Origin: Pusillimonas noertemannii
Lineage (GTDB): Bacteria; Pseudomonadota; Gammaproteobacteria; Burkholderiales; Burkholderiaceae_B
Length of the DNA: 64,000 bases
Direction of reading: 5' to 3'
Assembly: GCF_003096595.1 (NCBI RefSeq)
Contig: NZ_QEKO01000001.1
Span: forward strand, 1,116,001-1,180,000
A model generated the notes under the pieces. That model saw only the letters and a program-made list of their open reading frames with translations, had not been told where the DNA came from and ran no database searches. How positions within the stretch are numbered: the stretch's first letter is position 1; each line of letters starts with the position of its first letter. Below are positions 7,743 to 16,374 of this stretch, piece after piece. Position numbers and translations under genes: made by a program.

Positions 7743-8561
7743 GTGAAGTCCTTTCCTTCTCTACCCCTACCCGCGGCCCATGTGCTGATTGTCGACGGCA
7801 GCGCCGAAGAGCAGCATCTTCTCAAGGAGATGCTGCGGGGGAACGACTTTCATCTGAGTGTGGCCGCAGAGGGCCGCGAAGCCTACGATCAGGCGCTGCA
7901 GAGCCGGCCGGACATGATATTGATGAATCTTCAGACACCGGGCCTGGATGCGTTCGCGATGGAGCGCATGTTGCGCGAGAACCCGCTTACCGAAGACGTG
8001 TCGGTGCTGTTCTACGCCACCGTCAAGCACCTGAGCGGCATCGAACTTGCCGATCGCAGTGAAATCCTCGATTACCTGATCAAGCCGTTTACGGTGGGGC
8101 AGCTTGTCGAGCGGGTGCAGGCGCAATTGCGCTTGTCTTTGATGTTGCGTGAGACTCGCGGCGCGCGCCGCGAGGGCGCCCGTTCCGGAAACCGGGGAGA
8201 TTGGGATCTGGTTCGCCGGGCCAAAAAGCACATGGAAGAACGGCTGCCCGAGATACGGCGCCTGGCGGATATCGCCGAGGCCCTGGCCGTATCGGAGCGG
8301 CGCCTGGGCCATGCTTTCCAGGGCTGCCTGAACATGTCGGTGGCCGAATACATGCGCCAGGAGCGCATGCGCAAGGCCAAATATCTGCTGACCCACACGA
8401 CCCTGAGCATACGCGCCATTGCCGCGACGGTGGGTTTTTCGAGTGCTGCCAATTTTTCCACAGCGTTCAACAGCTGGGTGGGCGCGTCACCATCGTCGTT
8501 TCGCAACCAGGCGCTGACGAACGCGCTGGCCCTGGACAGGGTGCTGGGCCGACAGCCCTAG
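7743..8561 (+). CDS. AraC-family regulator with atypical (Asp-less) receiver domain
   Basis: 272 residues if started at GTG 7743; the frame stays open to 7596 inside the DMT gene and no start has a clear ribosome site. Residues 12-130 fold as a response-regulator receiver (VLIVDGSAEEQ at the start, conserved Lys114 in IKPF). The phosphoacceptor position reads LMNLQTPG, so Asn62 replaces Asp, and the usual Asp-Asp pocket is Asp-Gly. The last ~100 residues are a two-helix-turn-helix AraC domain with the typical FSSAANFSTAF region. It should bind DNA, but phosphorylation control is unlikely. Confidence 0.85.
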   Translation: MKSFPSLPLPAAHVLIVDGSAEEQHLLKEMLRGNDFHLSVAAEGREAYDQALQSRPDMILMNLQTPGLDAFAMERMLRENPLTEDVSVLFYATVKHLSGIELADRSEILDYLIKPFTVGQLVERVQAQLRLSLMLRETRGARREGARSGNRGDWDLVRRAKKHMEERLPEIRRLADIAEALAVSERRLGHAFQGCLNMSVAEYMRQERMRKAKYLLTHTTLSIRAIAATVGFSSAANFSTAFNSWVGASPSSFRNQALTNALALDRVLGRQP

Positions 8562-8600
8562 TGTCCTGTTTGGCTAATTTTTAACCAAACAGGACACTAG
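8558..8600. terminator. Bidirectional hairpin between convergent genes
   Basis: Perfect 16-bp inverted repeat (8558-8573 and 8585-8600) around an AT-rich loop with a T5 run. The left arm includes the stop codon of the AraC-type gene; lpxO ends 24 bases further on the other strand. Confidence 0.7.
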
Positions 8601-8624
8601 CCTTGCGCCGCCGCCTGCGCCCGG

Positions 8625-9527
8625 TCAAAGGAAGATGATCAGTGCGATGACGCCCAGGACGAGGGCGGCCCGCACCAGTTGATAAACCGTTTTGTTCCAG
8701 CGCTTGAAGCGCCGACGGTATTGGCCCACCACCGCCGAGAAGCGAAAAAGGCGGCTGACCAGGCCCACTTGGTCGCCTTCCTGGTTGGGCGAGGCGGCCG
8801 CAGTCATGACGACCCTGGAGAACCAGCGATTGAATCGGGCGGCCCAGCCATACTTCAAGGGCCTTTCCAGGTCGCAGAACAGTATGGTGCGTGTCTGGTC
8901 GGTGGTGTTCTCGGCCCAGTGGATGTAGGTTTCATCGAAGACGACGCTTTCGCCGTTGCGCCAGCTGTAGCGCTGGCCGTCCACTTCGATGAAGCAGCCG
9001 TCGGCATTGGGTGTGTCCAGCCCCAGGTGGTAGCGCAGCGAACCCGCGTAGGGATCGCGATGAGGGTTCAGCTTGGCGCCGGGGGGCAGCACGGCAAAAA
9101 GGGCCGCCTTGACCTCGGGAATCTGGCGCAGAAGGGCCACGGTGCGTGGACATAGCTCGGCGGCCGACGGATGCTCGGCGTCGTACCACTTCAGGTAAAA
9201 GCGCTTCCAGCCGGTCTTGAAAAACGAATTGAAACCCGCGTCGTCGTTGTTGGCCGCCGCGCGTATGCGTTCAGCCTGCGCCAGGTTGGCGGCTTCGGCG
9301 CGTATCACTTCCCAGTTTTCGTCGAGCGCCACAAGCCCTTTTATGCCGGTGTCGGAAATATAGGGCCGTGCCGGGACAGCCGAAAACAAATACATGAAGG
9401 CATTGACCGGCGCCAGCAGGGCGGTGTGGTTGAACACCGTGCGAAAGAAACTGAGACGGACCTTGCCCCGGAAGTAGATATAGGTCAGTGAACCCAGCCA
9501 CAGGGCAATGATGCCTACCTTGATCAT
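8625..9527 (-). CDS. lpxO: Lipid A 2-hydroxylase LpxO (Fe(II)/2-oxoglutarate dioxygenase)
   Basis: 300 residues from ATG 9527, which has AGGA upstream; 21 further residues possible in frame are rejected. It belongs to the aspartyl/asparaginyl beta-hydroxylase family: NPHRDPYAGSLRYHLGL carries the first iron His and 2-oxoglutarate Arg, and the second iron His lies in DETYIHWAEN followed by RTILFCD. Hydrophobic segments at both ends anchor it in the inner membrane. LpxO hydroxylates a secondary acyl chain of lipid A and affects outer-membrane stability and polymyxin resistance. It is a single gene, convergent with the AraC-type regulator. Confidence 0.88.
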   Translation of the reverse strand: MIKVGIIALWLGSLTYIYFRGKVRLSFFRTVFNHTALLAPVNAFMYLFSAVPARPYISDTGIKGLVALDENWEVIRAEAANLAQAERIRAAANNDDAGFNSFFKTGWKRFYLKWYDAEHPSAAELCPRTVALLRQIPEVKAALFAVLPPGAKLNPHRDPYAGSLRYHLGLDTPNADGCFIEVDGQRYSWRNGESVVFDETYIHWAENTTDQTRTILFCDLERPLKYGWAARFNRWFSRVVMTAAASPNQEGDQVGLVSRLFRFSAVVGQYRRRFKRWNKTVYQLVRAALVLGVIALIIFL

Positions 9528-10119
9528 ACGGATTCCTGTCTGTGAACAATACGTGATTTTATCGCGTGTCGTCGCGTGTGGTCGCCGCACTGCGCCGCGG
9601 ATTAGCGGGGCTATGCAAAAGGGGGGATAAGCGGGAGGGCGAGGCGTTTCGCTTAACGGCAGGGGTGCCTCTGTTCATTCAGCTAAGAAGTATGACAGGG
9701 GTAAATTTTGGCGCAATATTTTAGTTTACATAAATGCAGAAGTATGTGATCTGATTATTGTTCAAAAAAATTAAATGCAGTTATATATTGCGACGCGTCA
9801 AAAATGACAAGAAATAAAAATGAAATATAAATGTAGTGGAATAAAAGTGTAAAGAAAGAGGTTGGGAAAAATAAACAAAAAATATGTTCTTGAGAACGAC
9901 CATTTAAAGGGTTTTATTGCACTGCACAATAAGACAATTGGGTTACAGAAAAGAGCGATAAAACAACAATTTCGTTGTATTTAAGCTGCAAAAACAGAAG
10001 AAAAGTGCGGCTTCCTCAAAGTGCTCATGGTTCGCCAAGCCGTTTTTTGCTGGAATACCTCCAACTTCCGCTCGCGAAGTTGGAAAGGCGGCAGGCCAAA
10101 CTTCGCTGCCCCGCTACTT
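9528..10119 (+). promoter_or_regulatory. AT-rich gene-free leader region of the first porin
   Basis: About 590 bases without a credible gene, clearly richer in A+T than its surroundings. It contains the palindrome GTTCTTGAGAAC near 9890 and, from about 9955, a stretch resembling the leader of the second porin (ATAAAAC-ACA-TTT-GTTG, later TTTTTTG-TGGAATAC and a small CAACTTCCGC hairpin). It is presumably the promoter and long 5' untranslated leader of the porin at 10142; exact promoter boxes are not assigned. Confidence 0.5.
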
Positions 10120-10135
10120 AAATCTACGGAGATTT
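10120..10135 (+). promoter_or_regulatory. Palindromic ribosome-binding element of porin 1
   Basis: AAATCTACGGAGATTT can pair AAATCT with AGATTT, leaving the GGAG Shine-Dalgarno partly in the loop and stem, six bases before ATG 10142. The same 16 bases precede all three porins. Confidence 0.6.
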
Positions 10136-10141
10136 TCAAAC

Positions 10142-11293
10142 ATGAAAAAGAGTCTGCTCGTTGCTGCTCTGATCACCGGCTTTGTCGGCGCCGCTCAAGC
10201 CGAAACCTCGGTAACCCTGTACGGTCGCGTCGACGGCGGTATTGGCTACCAGCAGTTCAAGGGCACCAACCCCACAACCGGCGAAAGCTTCAAGGGCAGC
10301 AATACCGGCATGGCCAATGGCATCATGGGCGGCAACCGCTGGGGCCTGAAGGGCGCCGAAGATCTGGGCGAAGGCCTTCAGGCTGTGTTCGTTCTTGAAA
10401 ACGGCTTCAACCTGAGCGATGGCACGCAAAGCGACGGCATGTTCGGTCGCCAGGCAACCGTCGGCCTGAAGTCCTCTTCCTGGGGCCAGCTTGATTTCGG
10501 CCGCCAGACGACTGTCGCCAGCAAGTACCTGTCGGGCGTTGCCAGCCCCTTCGGCGCCGACTGGGGCCAGGCTTCTGTCGGGTCGGCCTTCAGCGCCATC
10601 AACAGCGTCCGCTACAACAACATGATCATGTACCAGACGCCCAAGTTCTCGGGCTTCCAACTGGGCCTGAACTACTCGTTCACCGGCAACGCCGGCAGCC
10701 AGGGTTTCAAGACCAGCGGCGGCGACGAGCCGAACGACAAGGCGTGGGGCGCCGCTGTGCGCTATGCAAACGGCCCTCTGGCAGTCGGCCTGTCGTACGA
10801 CGAGTACAAGACTTCTGAAGTGCGTGTGGACGGCATCGGTGGCGATCGCGACACCGCGATCAAGTCCTGGAACCTGGCCGGCAGCTACGATTTCGACGTG
10901 GTCGAAGTCCACGCCGCCATCGGCCAGACCCGCAACGGCTGGTTCAAGCATGTGTCGGCGATCGATTATCGGGACATCGGCGGCACCGACGACATGACCG
11001 GCCGCCAGAGCTGGGGCGCCATCAATGACGCCAAGGTCAACTCGTACACTCTGGGCCTGAGCGCTCCGGTGGGCGCCAACGGCAAGATCCTGGCCTCGTG
11101 GGTGATGGCCGATCCCAAGGACGGTTTCGGCGCTGACCGCCAGGACAAGCAGCACTTCTACAGCCTGGGCTACACCTACAAGCTGTCGAAGCGCACCAAC
11201 GTGTATGCCCTGGGTTCCTACGGTACCGGCGTTCATTTCTACGACGACCTGAAGGCCACCCAGTTCGCCGTGGGCCTGCGCCATCAGTTCTAA
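10142..11293 (+). CDS. Outer-membrane porin, Gram-negative trimeric type (porin 1 of 3)
   Basis: 383 residues. A signal peptide with AQA cleavage after residue 20 is followed by ETSVTLYGRVDGG, the standard first strand of betaproteobacterial porins. The chain ends in a C-terminal Phe (LRHQF), the outer-membrane assembly signal. Alternating strands with GFQLG-type and SYDF-type repeats suggest a 16-stranded beta barrel. It would pass small hydrophilic solutes, with specificity set by the eyelet loops. It has its own leader and terminator and is about as long as porin 3; two paralogues follow. Confidence 0.93.
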   Translation: MKKSLLVAALITGFVGAAQAETSVTLYGRVDGGIGYQQFKGTNPTTGESFKGSNTGMANGIMGGNRWGLKGAEDLGEGLQAVFVLENGFNLSDGTQSDGMFGRQATVGLKSSSWGQLDFGRQTTVASKYLSGVASPFGADWGQASVGSAFSAINSVRYNNMIMYQTPKFSGFQLGLNYSFTGNAGSQGFKTSGGDEPNDKAWGAAVRYANGPLAVGLSYDEYKTSEVRVDGIGGDRDTAIKSWNLAGSYDFDVVEVHAAIGQTRNGWFKHVSAIDYRDIGGTDDMTGRQSWGAINDAKVNSYTLGLSAPVGANGKILASWVMADPKDGFGADRQDKQHFYSLGYTYKLSKRTNVYALGSYGTGVHFYDDLKATQFAVGLRHQF

Positions 11294-11329
11294 GCCAAAC
11301 GCCGCGATTGCGGTAGCGGCGCAGTGAGA

Positions 11330-11366
11330 CAAACGGGCCTCTCGATAATCGAGAGGCCCGTTTGCA
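11330..11366 (+). terminator. Terminator after porin 1
   Basis: Long hairpin with arms 11330-11346 and 11348-11364 (CAAACGGGCCTCTCGAT and its complement), 37 bases after the porin stop. The T-tract is short. Confidence 0.75.
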
Positions 11367-11885
11367 TGGAATGGGTACTGTTTGGAAGCGTTTCGCCGCA
11401 AAGCCGCAAAGGCTTGGTCGCGCAGCCGGAAGCGCCTCAATGCGTAGCCTGCTAGTTTGGTTTGGATACATTCCTCTTGCTATGGGTGATATCCCCTAGG
11501 TATTTGAAAAATAACAAGAACTGCTGCGATGCGGCGCTTTGATCGCGCAAGCTCCATCCCTTCGCCTGAAAACGAAAACTTGTCATAAAAACAAACGTTT
11601 AAGAAATTTACTTAGATTTAAGTTAAATAAAGTACATTGCCTTATCGGGGCGTTTTTCCCAGGGTTTTTTGCTTTGCGGTAAACGAAACAAGCCTCCTCT
11701 TTCCAACCCTAAAGTTGCAATAAAACTACATTTTTGTTGCGTTAAAGTGACAGAAACAAGACTGAAGCAAATTTTTCCAAGCATGTTCGTAGCCAGTCAT
11801 CGGGTTTTTTGTTGGAATACCCCTCAACTTCCGCTTGCGGAGTTTTACAGACGGTGGGGCCCAGGGCCTTGCTGTCGAGCTACTC
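11367..11885 (+). promoter_or_regulatory. Gene-free leader region of porin 2, homologous to that of porin 1
   Basis: About 520 bases without a credible gene. The last 180 bases align with the porin 1 leader (ATAAAACTACATTTTTGTTG, TTTTTTGTTGGAATAC, CAACTTCCGC hairpin, then the palindromic ribosome element), so the duplication included the promoter and leader. The upstream part is AT-rich around 11580-11640. Confidence 0.5.
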
Positions 11886-11901
11886 AAATCTACGGAGATT
11901 T
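11886..11901 (+). promoter_or_regulatory. Palindromic ribosome-binding element of porin 2
   Basis: Identical to the element at 10120: AAATCTACGGAGATTT, ending five bases before ATG 11907. Confidence 0.6.
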
Positions 11902-11906
11902 AGAAC

Positions 11907-13010
11907 ATGAAAAAGAGTCTGCTTGTTGCCGCTCTGATCACTGGCTTTGCCGGTGTTGCCCAGGCCGAAACTTCGGTCACGCTGTACGGTATCGCTGATG
12001 CCGGTATTGGCTACGAGCGCCTGAAGGGTTCCGATGGCGAAGAGTCCTTCAAAGCCACTCGCACCGGCCTGCTGAGCGGTGGCCAGTCGTCCAGCCGCTG
12101 GGGCCTGAAGGGCTCGGAAGATCTGGGCCAGGGCCTGAAGGCTGTTTTCGTGCTCGAAAACGGCTTCAACCTGGGCACCGGCTCCACCAGCCAGGGCCGT
12201 CTGTTCGGCCGTCAAGCCACGGTCGGCCTGCAGTCCGACGCCTGGGGTCGACTGGACTTCGGTCGCCAAACCAACATCGCTTCGAAGTATCTGGCTGGTG
12301 TTGTCAGCCCCTTCGGCACCGACTTCGGTCTGGCTAAAGCCGGTACGACTTTCTCGGCCACCAACAGCGTGCGCTACGACAACATGGTCATGTACCAAAC
12401 CCCGAACTTCTCGGGCTTCCAGTTTGGCGTCGGCTATTCGTTCAACAACGACGGCAGCCAGCAGTTCAAGCAAAGCGGTGGCGAACAGCCCAACACCCGC
12501 GCCTGGACCACCGGTCTTCGCTATGCAAACGGCCCGATCGCCGCTGGCGTAACGTATGACCAGTTGAAGACCCCCGGCACGCTGCCCGCCGACGAGCGCG
12601 ACGTGAGCATCAAGGCCTGGAACCTCGGTGCCAGCTACGATTTCGAAGTGGCCAAGGTTCACGCCGGCTTCGGTCAGACCCGCAACGGCTGGCTCAGCGC
12701 CATCGAATTTGGCGATTTCGAGTCGGACGACGGCGGTTACATCGTTGAAGACGGCCTGAAGGTCAACTCGTACACCCTGGGCCTGAGCGCTCCAGTTGGC
12801 GCCAACGGCAAGGTACTGGCCGCTTGGGGAATGGCTGACCCCCGCGATGCGGAAGGTCTTGAAAAGCAACAGGTCTACAGCCTGGGCTACACCTACGCAC
12901 TGTCCAAGCGCACCAACGTGTACGCCATCGGTTCGTACGTCAAGAACTTCGCATTTGCCGAAGACCTGAAGGCTACCCAGGTTGGTGTCGGCCTGCGTCA
13001 CCAGTTCTAA
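11907..13010 (+). CDS. Outer-membrane porin (porin 2 of 3)
   Basis: 367 residues with signal peptide (AQA cut after residue 20), first strand ETSVTLYGIADAG and C-terminal LRHQF. It is closely related to porins 1 and 3, sharing long runs such as RWGLKGSEDLGQGL and YTLGLSAPVGANGK; differences cluster in loop-like segments, which suggests altered pore selectivity. The start follows from the conserved ribosome element and signal peptide. It is flanked by its own leader and terminator, so the three porins can be regulated separately. Confidence 0.93.
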   Translation: MKKSLLVAALITGFAGVAQAETSVTLYGIADAGIGYERLKGSDGEESFKATRTGLLSGGQSSSRWGLKGSEDLGQGLKAVFVLENGFNLGTGSTSQGRLFGRQATVGLQSDAWGRLDFGRQTNIASKYLAGVVSPFGTDFGLAKAGTTFSATNSVRYDNMVMYQTPNFSGFQFGVGYSFNNDGSQQFKQSGGEQPNTRAWTTGLRYANGPIAAGVTYDQLKTPGTLPADERDVSIKAWNLGASYDFEVAKVHAGFGQTRNGWLSAIEFGDFESDDGGYIVEDGLKVNSYTLGLSAPVGANGKVLAAWGMADPRDAEGLEKQQVYSLGYTYALSKRTNVYAIGSYVKNFAFAEDLKATQVGVGLRHQF

Positions 13011-13104
13011 TCTGACGCAAAATGGCGGTAACGCCATGACCAGGCAGGGTTTTCGGGTTTACGCCCAAACCTCGCCTGAAACACGAACTTACGATTCGTG
13101 GACT

Positions 13105-13135
13105 TAAAACCACTCCTCGGAGTGGTTTTTCTTTT
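13105..13135 (+). terminator. Terminator after porin 2
   Basis: Stem ACCACTCC (13109-13116) with GGAGTGGT (13119-13126), A-run before and TTTTTCTTTT after. Confidence 0.8.
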
Positions 13136-13277
13136 AAAAGCTCCGTGGGCAGGTTTAGTATGGCCTTGTGTACGGCATGTTTCGGATTTATTGCAACGGT
13201 CGTCATGTCCCCAGCGGCGGACAAACTTAAAAGCAGAGACACATCTGCGCTGTCGCTAAACCAAATCAGATCAAATC

Positions 13278-13293
13278 AAATCTACGGAGATTT
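13278..13293 (+). promoter_or_regulatory. Palindromic ribosome-binding element of porin 3
   Basis: Third copy of AAATCTACGGAGATTT, ending five bases before ATG 13299. The sequence further upstream does not match the leaders of porins 1 and 2. Confidence 0.6.
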
Positions 13294-13298
13294 CTCAA

Positions 13299-14432
13299 AT
13301 GAAAAAGACTCTGCTCGCTGCTGCCCTCGCCACCGGCTTCGCTATTGCCGGTGCCGCGCATGCAGAAACGTCGGTGACGCTGTACGGTATCGTCGATGGG
13401 GGTATCGGCTATCAGCAACTCAAGGGTACCGTTTATGACGACGCCGGTAACGCGGTCGACTACAACGGCAAGCGCACCGGCATGATCAACGGCATCAACT
13501 CCGCCAACCGCTGGGGCCTGAAGGGTACTGAAGATCTGGGCGACGGCCTGCAAGCTGTCTTCGTGCTGGAAAGCGGCTTTGATCTGGGCACCGGTGTTTC
13601 GGGTCAATCGCTGGGCAACACCAACCGCATGTTCGGCCGCCAGGCCACCATCGGTCTGCAGTCCGACGCCTGGGGCCGTTTCGACCTCGGTCGCCAGACC
13701 AACATCGCCAGCAAGTACTTTGCTGACATCGCCAGCCCCTTCGGCGTCGATTTCGGCCAAGCGGCAGCCGGCGCTACCTTCAACTCGGCGGCCAGCCTGC
13801 GCTATGACAACATGGTCATGTACCAGACGCCCAACTTCTCGGGCTTCCAGTTCGGCGTCGGCTATTCGTTCAACGCCAATGGTTCGCAGCAATTCCGCGA
13901 CAGCGGCGGCGACGATCCCAACACCCATGCCTGGACCACCGGTCTTCGCTATGCAAACGGCCCGATCGGCCTGGCTGCCACCTACGATCAGTTCGAAGCG
14001 CCTGAAACTCTTCCCGTCGACGGCGGCGTGAAGGTCAAGTCGTGGAACGTGGGCGCCAGCTATGACTTCTCGGTGGCTCGCCTGCACGCTGGTTTCGGCC
14101 AGACGCGCAATGGCTGGTTCCAGGGCATCACCTTCGGTGATCTGGACACCGCCGGCGCTCTGATGGTCAATGACGGCATGCGCGTCAACTCGTACACGGT
14201 CGGCGTCAGCGCCCCCGTGGGCCCCGGCGAAATCATGGCCTCCTGGGGCATGGCTGACCCGCGTGGCACCGCAGGCGACGATGAGAAGCAAAACATCTAC
14301 AGCCTGGGCTACACCTATCCGCTGTCCAAGCGCACCAACGTGTACGCCATCGGTTCGTACGCCAAGAACGTGGCCTTCCAGGACGACCTGAAGTCCACCC
14401 TGATCGGCGTCGGCATGCGTCACCAGTTCTAA
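13299..14432 (+). CDS. Outer-membrane porin (porin 3 of 3)
   Basis: 377 residues. The signal peptide is slightly different (MKKTLLAAALATG..., cut after AHA at about residue 22), followed by ETSVTLYGIVDGGIGYQQ and ending MRHQF. It shares the barrel strands of porins 1 and 2 but has an insertion near residues 100-110 (GVSGQSLGN). Its upstream leader differs from the other two, so expression control probably differs. It is the last gene before the nuo operon and is closed by a strong terminator. Confidence 0.93.
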   Translation: MKKTLLAAALATGFAIAGAAHAETSVTLYGIVDGGIGYQQLKGTVYDDAGNAVDYNGKRTGMINGINSANRWGLKGTEDLGDGLQAVFVLESGFDLGTGVSGQSLGNTNRMFGRQATIGLQSDAWGRFDLGRQTNIASKYFADIASPFGVDFGQAAAGATFNSAASLRYDNMVMYQTPNFSGFQFGVGYSFNANGSQQFRDSGGDDPNTHAWTTGLRYANGPIGLAATYDQFEAPETLPVDGGVKVKSWNVGASYDFSVARLHAGFGQTRNGWFQGITFGDLDTAGALMVNDGMRVNSYTVGVSAPVGPGEIMASWGMADPRGTAGDDEKQNIYSLGYTYPLSKRTNVYAIGSYAKNVAFQDDLKSTLIGVGMRHQF

Positions 14433-14529
14433 GAAAACCGCTCCGAGTCGGCCCGAGCCTCGGCCCGCGGCCTTTCGGTTTCCGTCCGGACATGGTCGAG
14501 TCTACCTGGCAATCTGGACGGCATTCCGG

Positions 14530-14556
14530 CCACCCTTCACAGGGTGGTTTTTTTTT
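14530..14556 (+). terminator. Strong terminator after porin 3
   Basis: Stem CCACCCT (14530-14536) with AGGGTGG (14541-14547), TCAC loop, then nine T. It separates the porins from the nuo operon. Confidence 0.9.
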
Positions 14557-14735
14557 GCCTTGGGGCGGTCGGCGGTCGGGCCCGGCATGCGCGGCGCCGG
14601 GATGGCGATTCAAGCGCCGGGCCCCCGTGTGTGGGGCGATTGCCACAGCTCTTGATGTGCGTCATGGAGCGCCCCCTGGGAGGGCCTGGGCAGATGGCGG
14701 GGCGGGTGGCGCCAGGCGGTGGCGCGGCCGCTCAA

Positions 14736-14746
14736 AATGCTACAAT
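14736..14746 (+). promoter_or_regulatory. Probable extended -10 promoter of the nuo operon
   Basis: ATGCTACAAT contains TGC-TACAAT, an extended -10 hexamer at 14741-14746, 34 bases before the nuoA start at 14781. No clear -35 box is seen. The rest of 14557-14740 is GC-rich and holds no credible gene. Confidence 0.5.
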
Positions 14747-14780
14747 CGAACAGTTTACTTATAGTGATTGGATGTTGGGC

Positions 14781-15140
14781 ATGAACCTGCAACAGTACTT
14801 CCCCGTCTTGTTGTTTATTATTGTTGCGATCTTGATAGGTTTTGCGCTTCTTACGGTCGGAAGGGTGCTTGGGCCCCATCGCCCCGATGAAGAAAAGCTG
14901 TCTCCCTACGAGTGCGGTTTCGAGGCGTTCGACGACTCGCGCATGAAGTTCGACGTGCGCTACTACCTGGTCGCCATCCTGTTCATCCTCTTCGATCTTG
15001 AAATCGCCTTCCTGTTTCCGTGGGCAATTGCCAACGACGCAGTAGGTCTCGTCGGGTTCTGGACGGTTGTCGTGTTTCTGGCGGTGCTCACCGTCGGCTT
15101 CGTCTACGAATGGAAAAAGGGCGCGCTCGACTGGGAGTAG
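14781..15140 (+). CDS. nuoA: NADH-quinone oxidoreductase subunit A
   Basis: 119 residues from ATG 14781; an in-frame ATG at 14772 is possible and longer starts are not. Three membrane helices, with the family signature [22 protein letters not shown] between helices 1 and 2. A small membrane-arm subunit of complex I at the junction with the quinone site. First gene of the 14-gene nuo operon; 97 bases separate it from nuoB, the largest gap in the operon. Confidence 0.96.
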   Translation: MNLQQYFPVLLFIIVAILIGFALLTVGRVLGPHRPDEEKLSPYECGFEAFDDSRMKFDVRYYLVAILFILFDLEIAFLFPWAIANDAVGLVGFWTVVVFLAVLTVGFVYEWKKGALDWE

Positions 15141-15237
15141 CGCCGGCGCTCATCGCGGCATGGTCCGCATCGCAATTATCTGGCACGGCTCATACCGGTC
15201 GCCGTGCCCCTCGCTGTACAAGCGTTAAGGCAAACAC

Positions 15238-15714
15238 ATGGCTATTGACGGCATTCTCAAAGAAGGTTTCATCACCACCAGTGCGGACAAGTTCCTGAAC
15301 TGGGCGAAAACAGGTTCCCTGTGGCCCATGACTTTCGGCCTGGCCTGCTGTGCGGTCGAAATGATGCATGCCGGCGCGGCCAGGTACGACCTGGACCAGT
15401 TCGGAATCATCTTTCGTCCTAGCCCGCGGCAATCCGACCTCATGATCGTGGCGGGCACGCTGTGCAACAAGATGGCCCCGGCCCTGCGCAAGGTATACGA
15501 CCAAATGCCCGAGCCCCGCTGGGTGGTCTCGATGGGCTCCTGTGCAAACGGCGGCGGGTACTACCACTATTCCTATTCCGTCGTCCGGGGCTGCGATCGC
15601 ATCGTGCCGGTCGACGTCTACGTGCCCGGCTGTCCGCCCACGGCCGAAGCCCTGGTCTATGGGCTGCTGCAAATGCAGAACAAGATCCGTCTCACGAACA
15701 CGATTGCGCGCTAG
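15238..15714 (+). CDS. nuoB: NADH-quinone oxidoreductase subunit B
   Basis: 158 residues. Cluster N2 ligands are visible: Cys37-Cys38, Cys102 (MGSCANGGG) and Cys132 (VPGCPP). This peripheral-arm subunit passes electrons from the last iron-sulfur cluster to ubiquinone. An AAGG ribosome site precedes ATG 15238. The start [14 protein letters not shown] is typical of betaproteobacteria. Confidence 0.97.
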   Translation: MAIDGILKEGFITTSADKFLNWAKTGSLWPMTFGLACCAVEMMHAGAARYDLDQFGIIFRPSPRQSDLMIVAGTLCNKMAPALRKVYDQMPEPRWVVSMGSCANGGGYYHYSYSVVRGCDRIVPVDVYVPGCPPTAEALVYGLLQMQNKIRLTNTIAR

Positions 15715-15760
15715 GCATGCCCCGCGAACAGTCTCCTTCTTCAACGGTTGATGGCTTGCT

Positions 15761-16372
15761 ATGACCCGGCTTGAAACACTGAAATCCAATCTGCTGGCGC
15801 AGTTCGGCGAGGGCGCGGCCCTTGTCGAGGCCCTGAACGAACTTACGCTCGAGGTGGCGGCCGACCAATGGGTCGATGTCTGCTCCACCTTGCGTGACCA
15901 GCCTGCGCTCAATTTCGCAACCTGTATCGACCTGTGCGCCGTCGACTACTCCATGTGGGGCCAGCCGGCATTCGACCAGCCCGCGCCGCAGTTTCCGCAG
16001 CGCTACGCCGTGGTGCTGCACCTGCTGTCGGTCACGCACAACTGGCGCTTGCGCGTGCGCACCTGGGTGCCCAACGACGAATTCCCCATCCTGCCCTCGC
16101 TGGTCGACGTCTGGCCCAGCGTCAACTGGTTCGAGCGCGAAGCCTTCGATCTGTTCGGCGTGGTCTTCGAAGGGCATCCCGACCTGCGCCGCATCCTCAC
16201 CGACTACGGCTTCATCGGCCATCCCTTCCGTAAAGACTTCCCTCTGTCCGGACATGTGGAAATGCGTTACGACACCGAGCAGAAGCGGGTGATCTACCAG
16301 CCGGTCACCATCGAGCCGCGCGAGATCACTCCCCGCGTCGTGCGCGAAGAAGGCTACGGAATAGAGCGTTAA
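15761..16372 (+). CDS. nuoC: NADH-quinone oxidoreductase subunit C
   Basis: 203 residues with the 30-kDa subunit signature [20 protein letters not shown] near residues 127-147. Separate from nuoD here, unlike the nuoCD fusion of enterics. It helps hold the N2/quinone module of the peripheral arm. nuoD starts two bases after its stop. Confidence 0.97.
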   Translation: MTRLETLKSNLLAQFGEGAALVEALNELTLEVAADQWVDVCSTLRDQPALNFATCIDLCAVDYSMWGQPAFDQPAPQFPQRYAVVLHLLSVTHNWRLRVRTWVPNDEFPILPSLVDVWPSVNWFEREAFDLFGVVFEGHPDLRRILTDYGFIGHPFRKDFPLSGHVEMRYDTEQKRVIYQPVTIEPREITPRVVREEGYGIER

Positions 16373-16374
16373 AC

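Noticed and set aside
9660-10020. AT-rich stretch as replication origin or phage attachment region
   Set aside because: No DnaA-box cluster or iterons; the position before a porin and similarity to the porin 2 leader explain it better.
10136-11440. 434-residue minus-strand frame across porin 1 (with similar ones across porins 2 and 3)
   Set aside because: Mirror frames of the porin genes; their composition follows the porin codons and they recur in all three paralogues.
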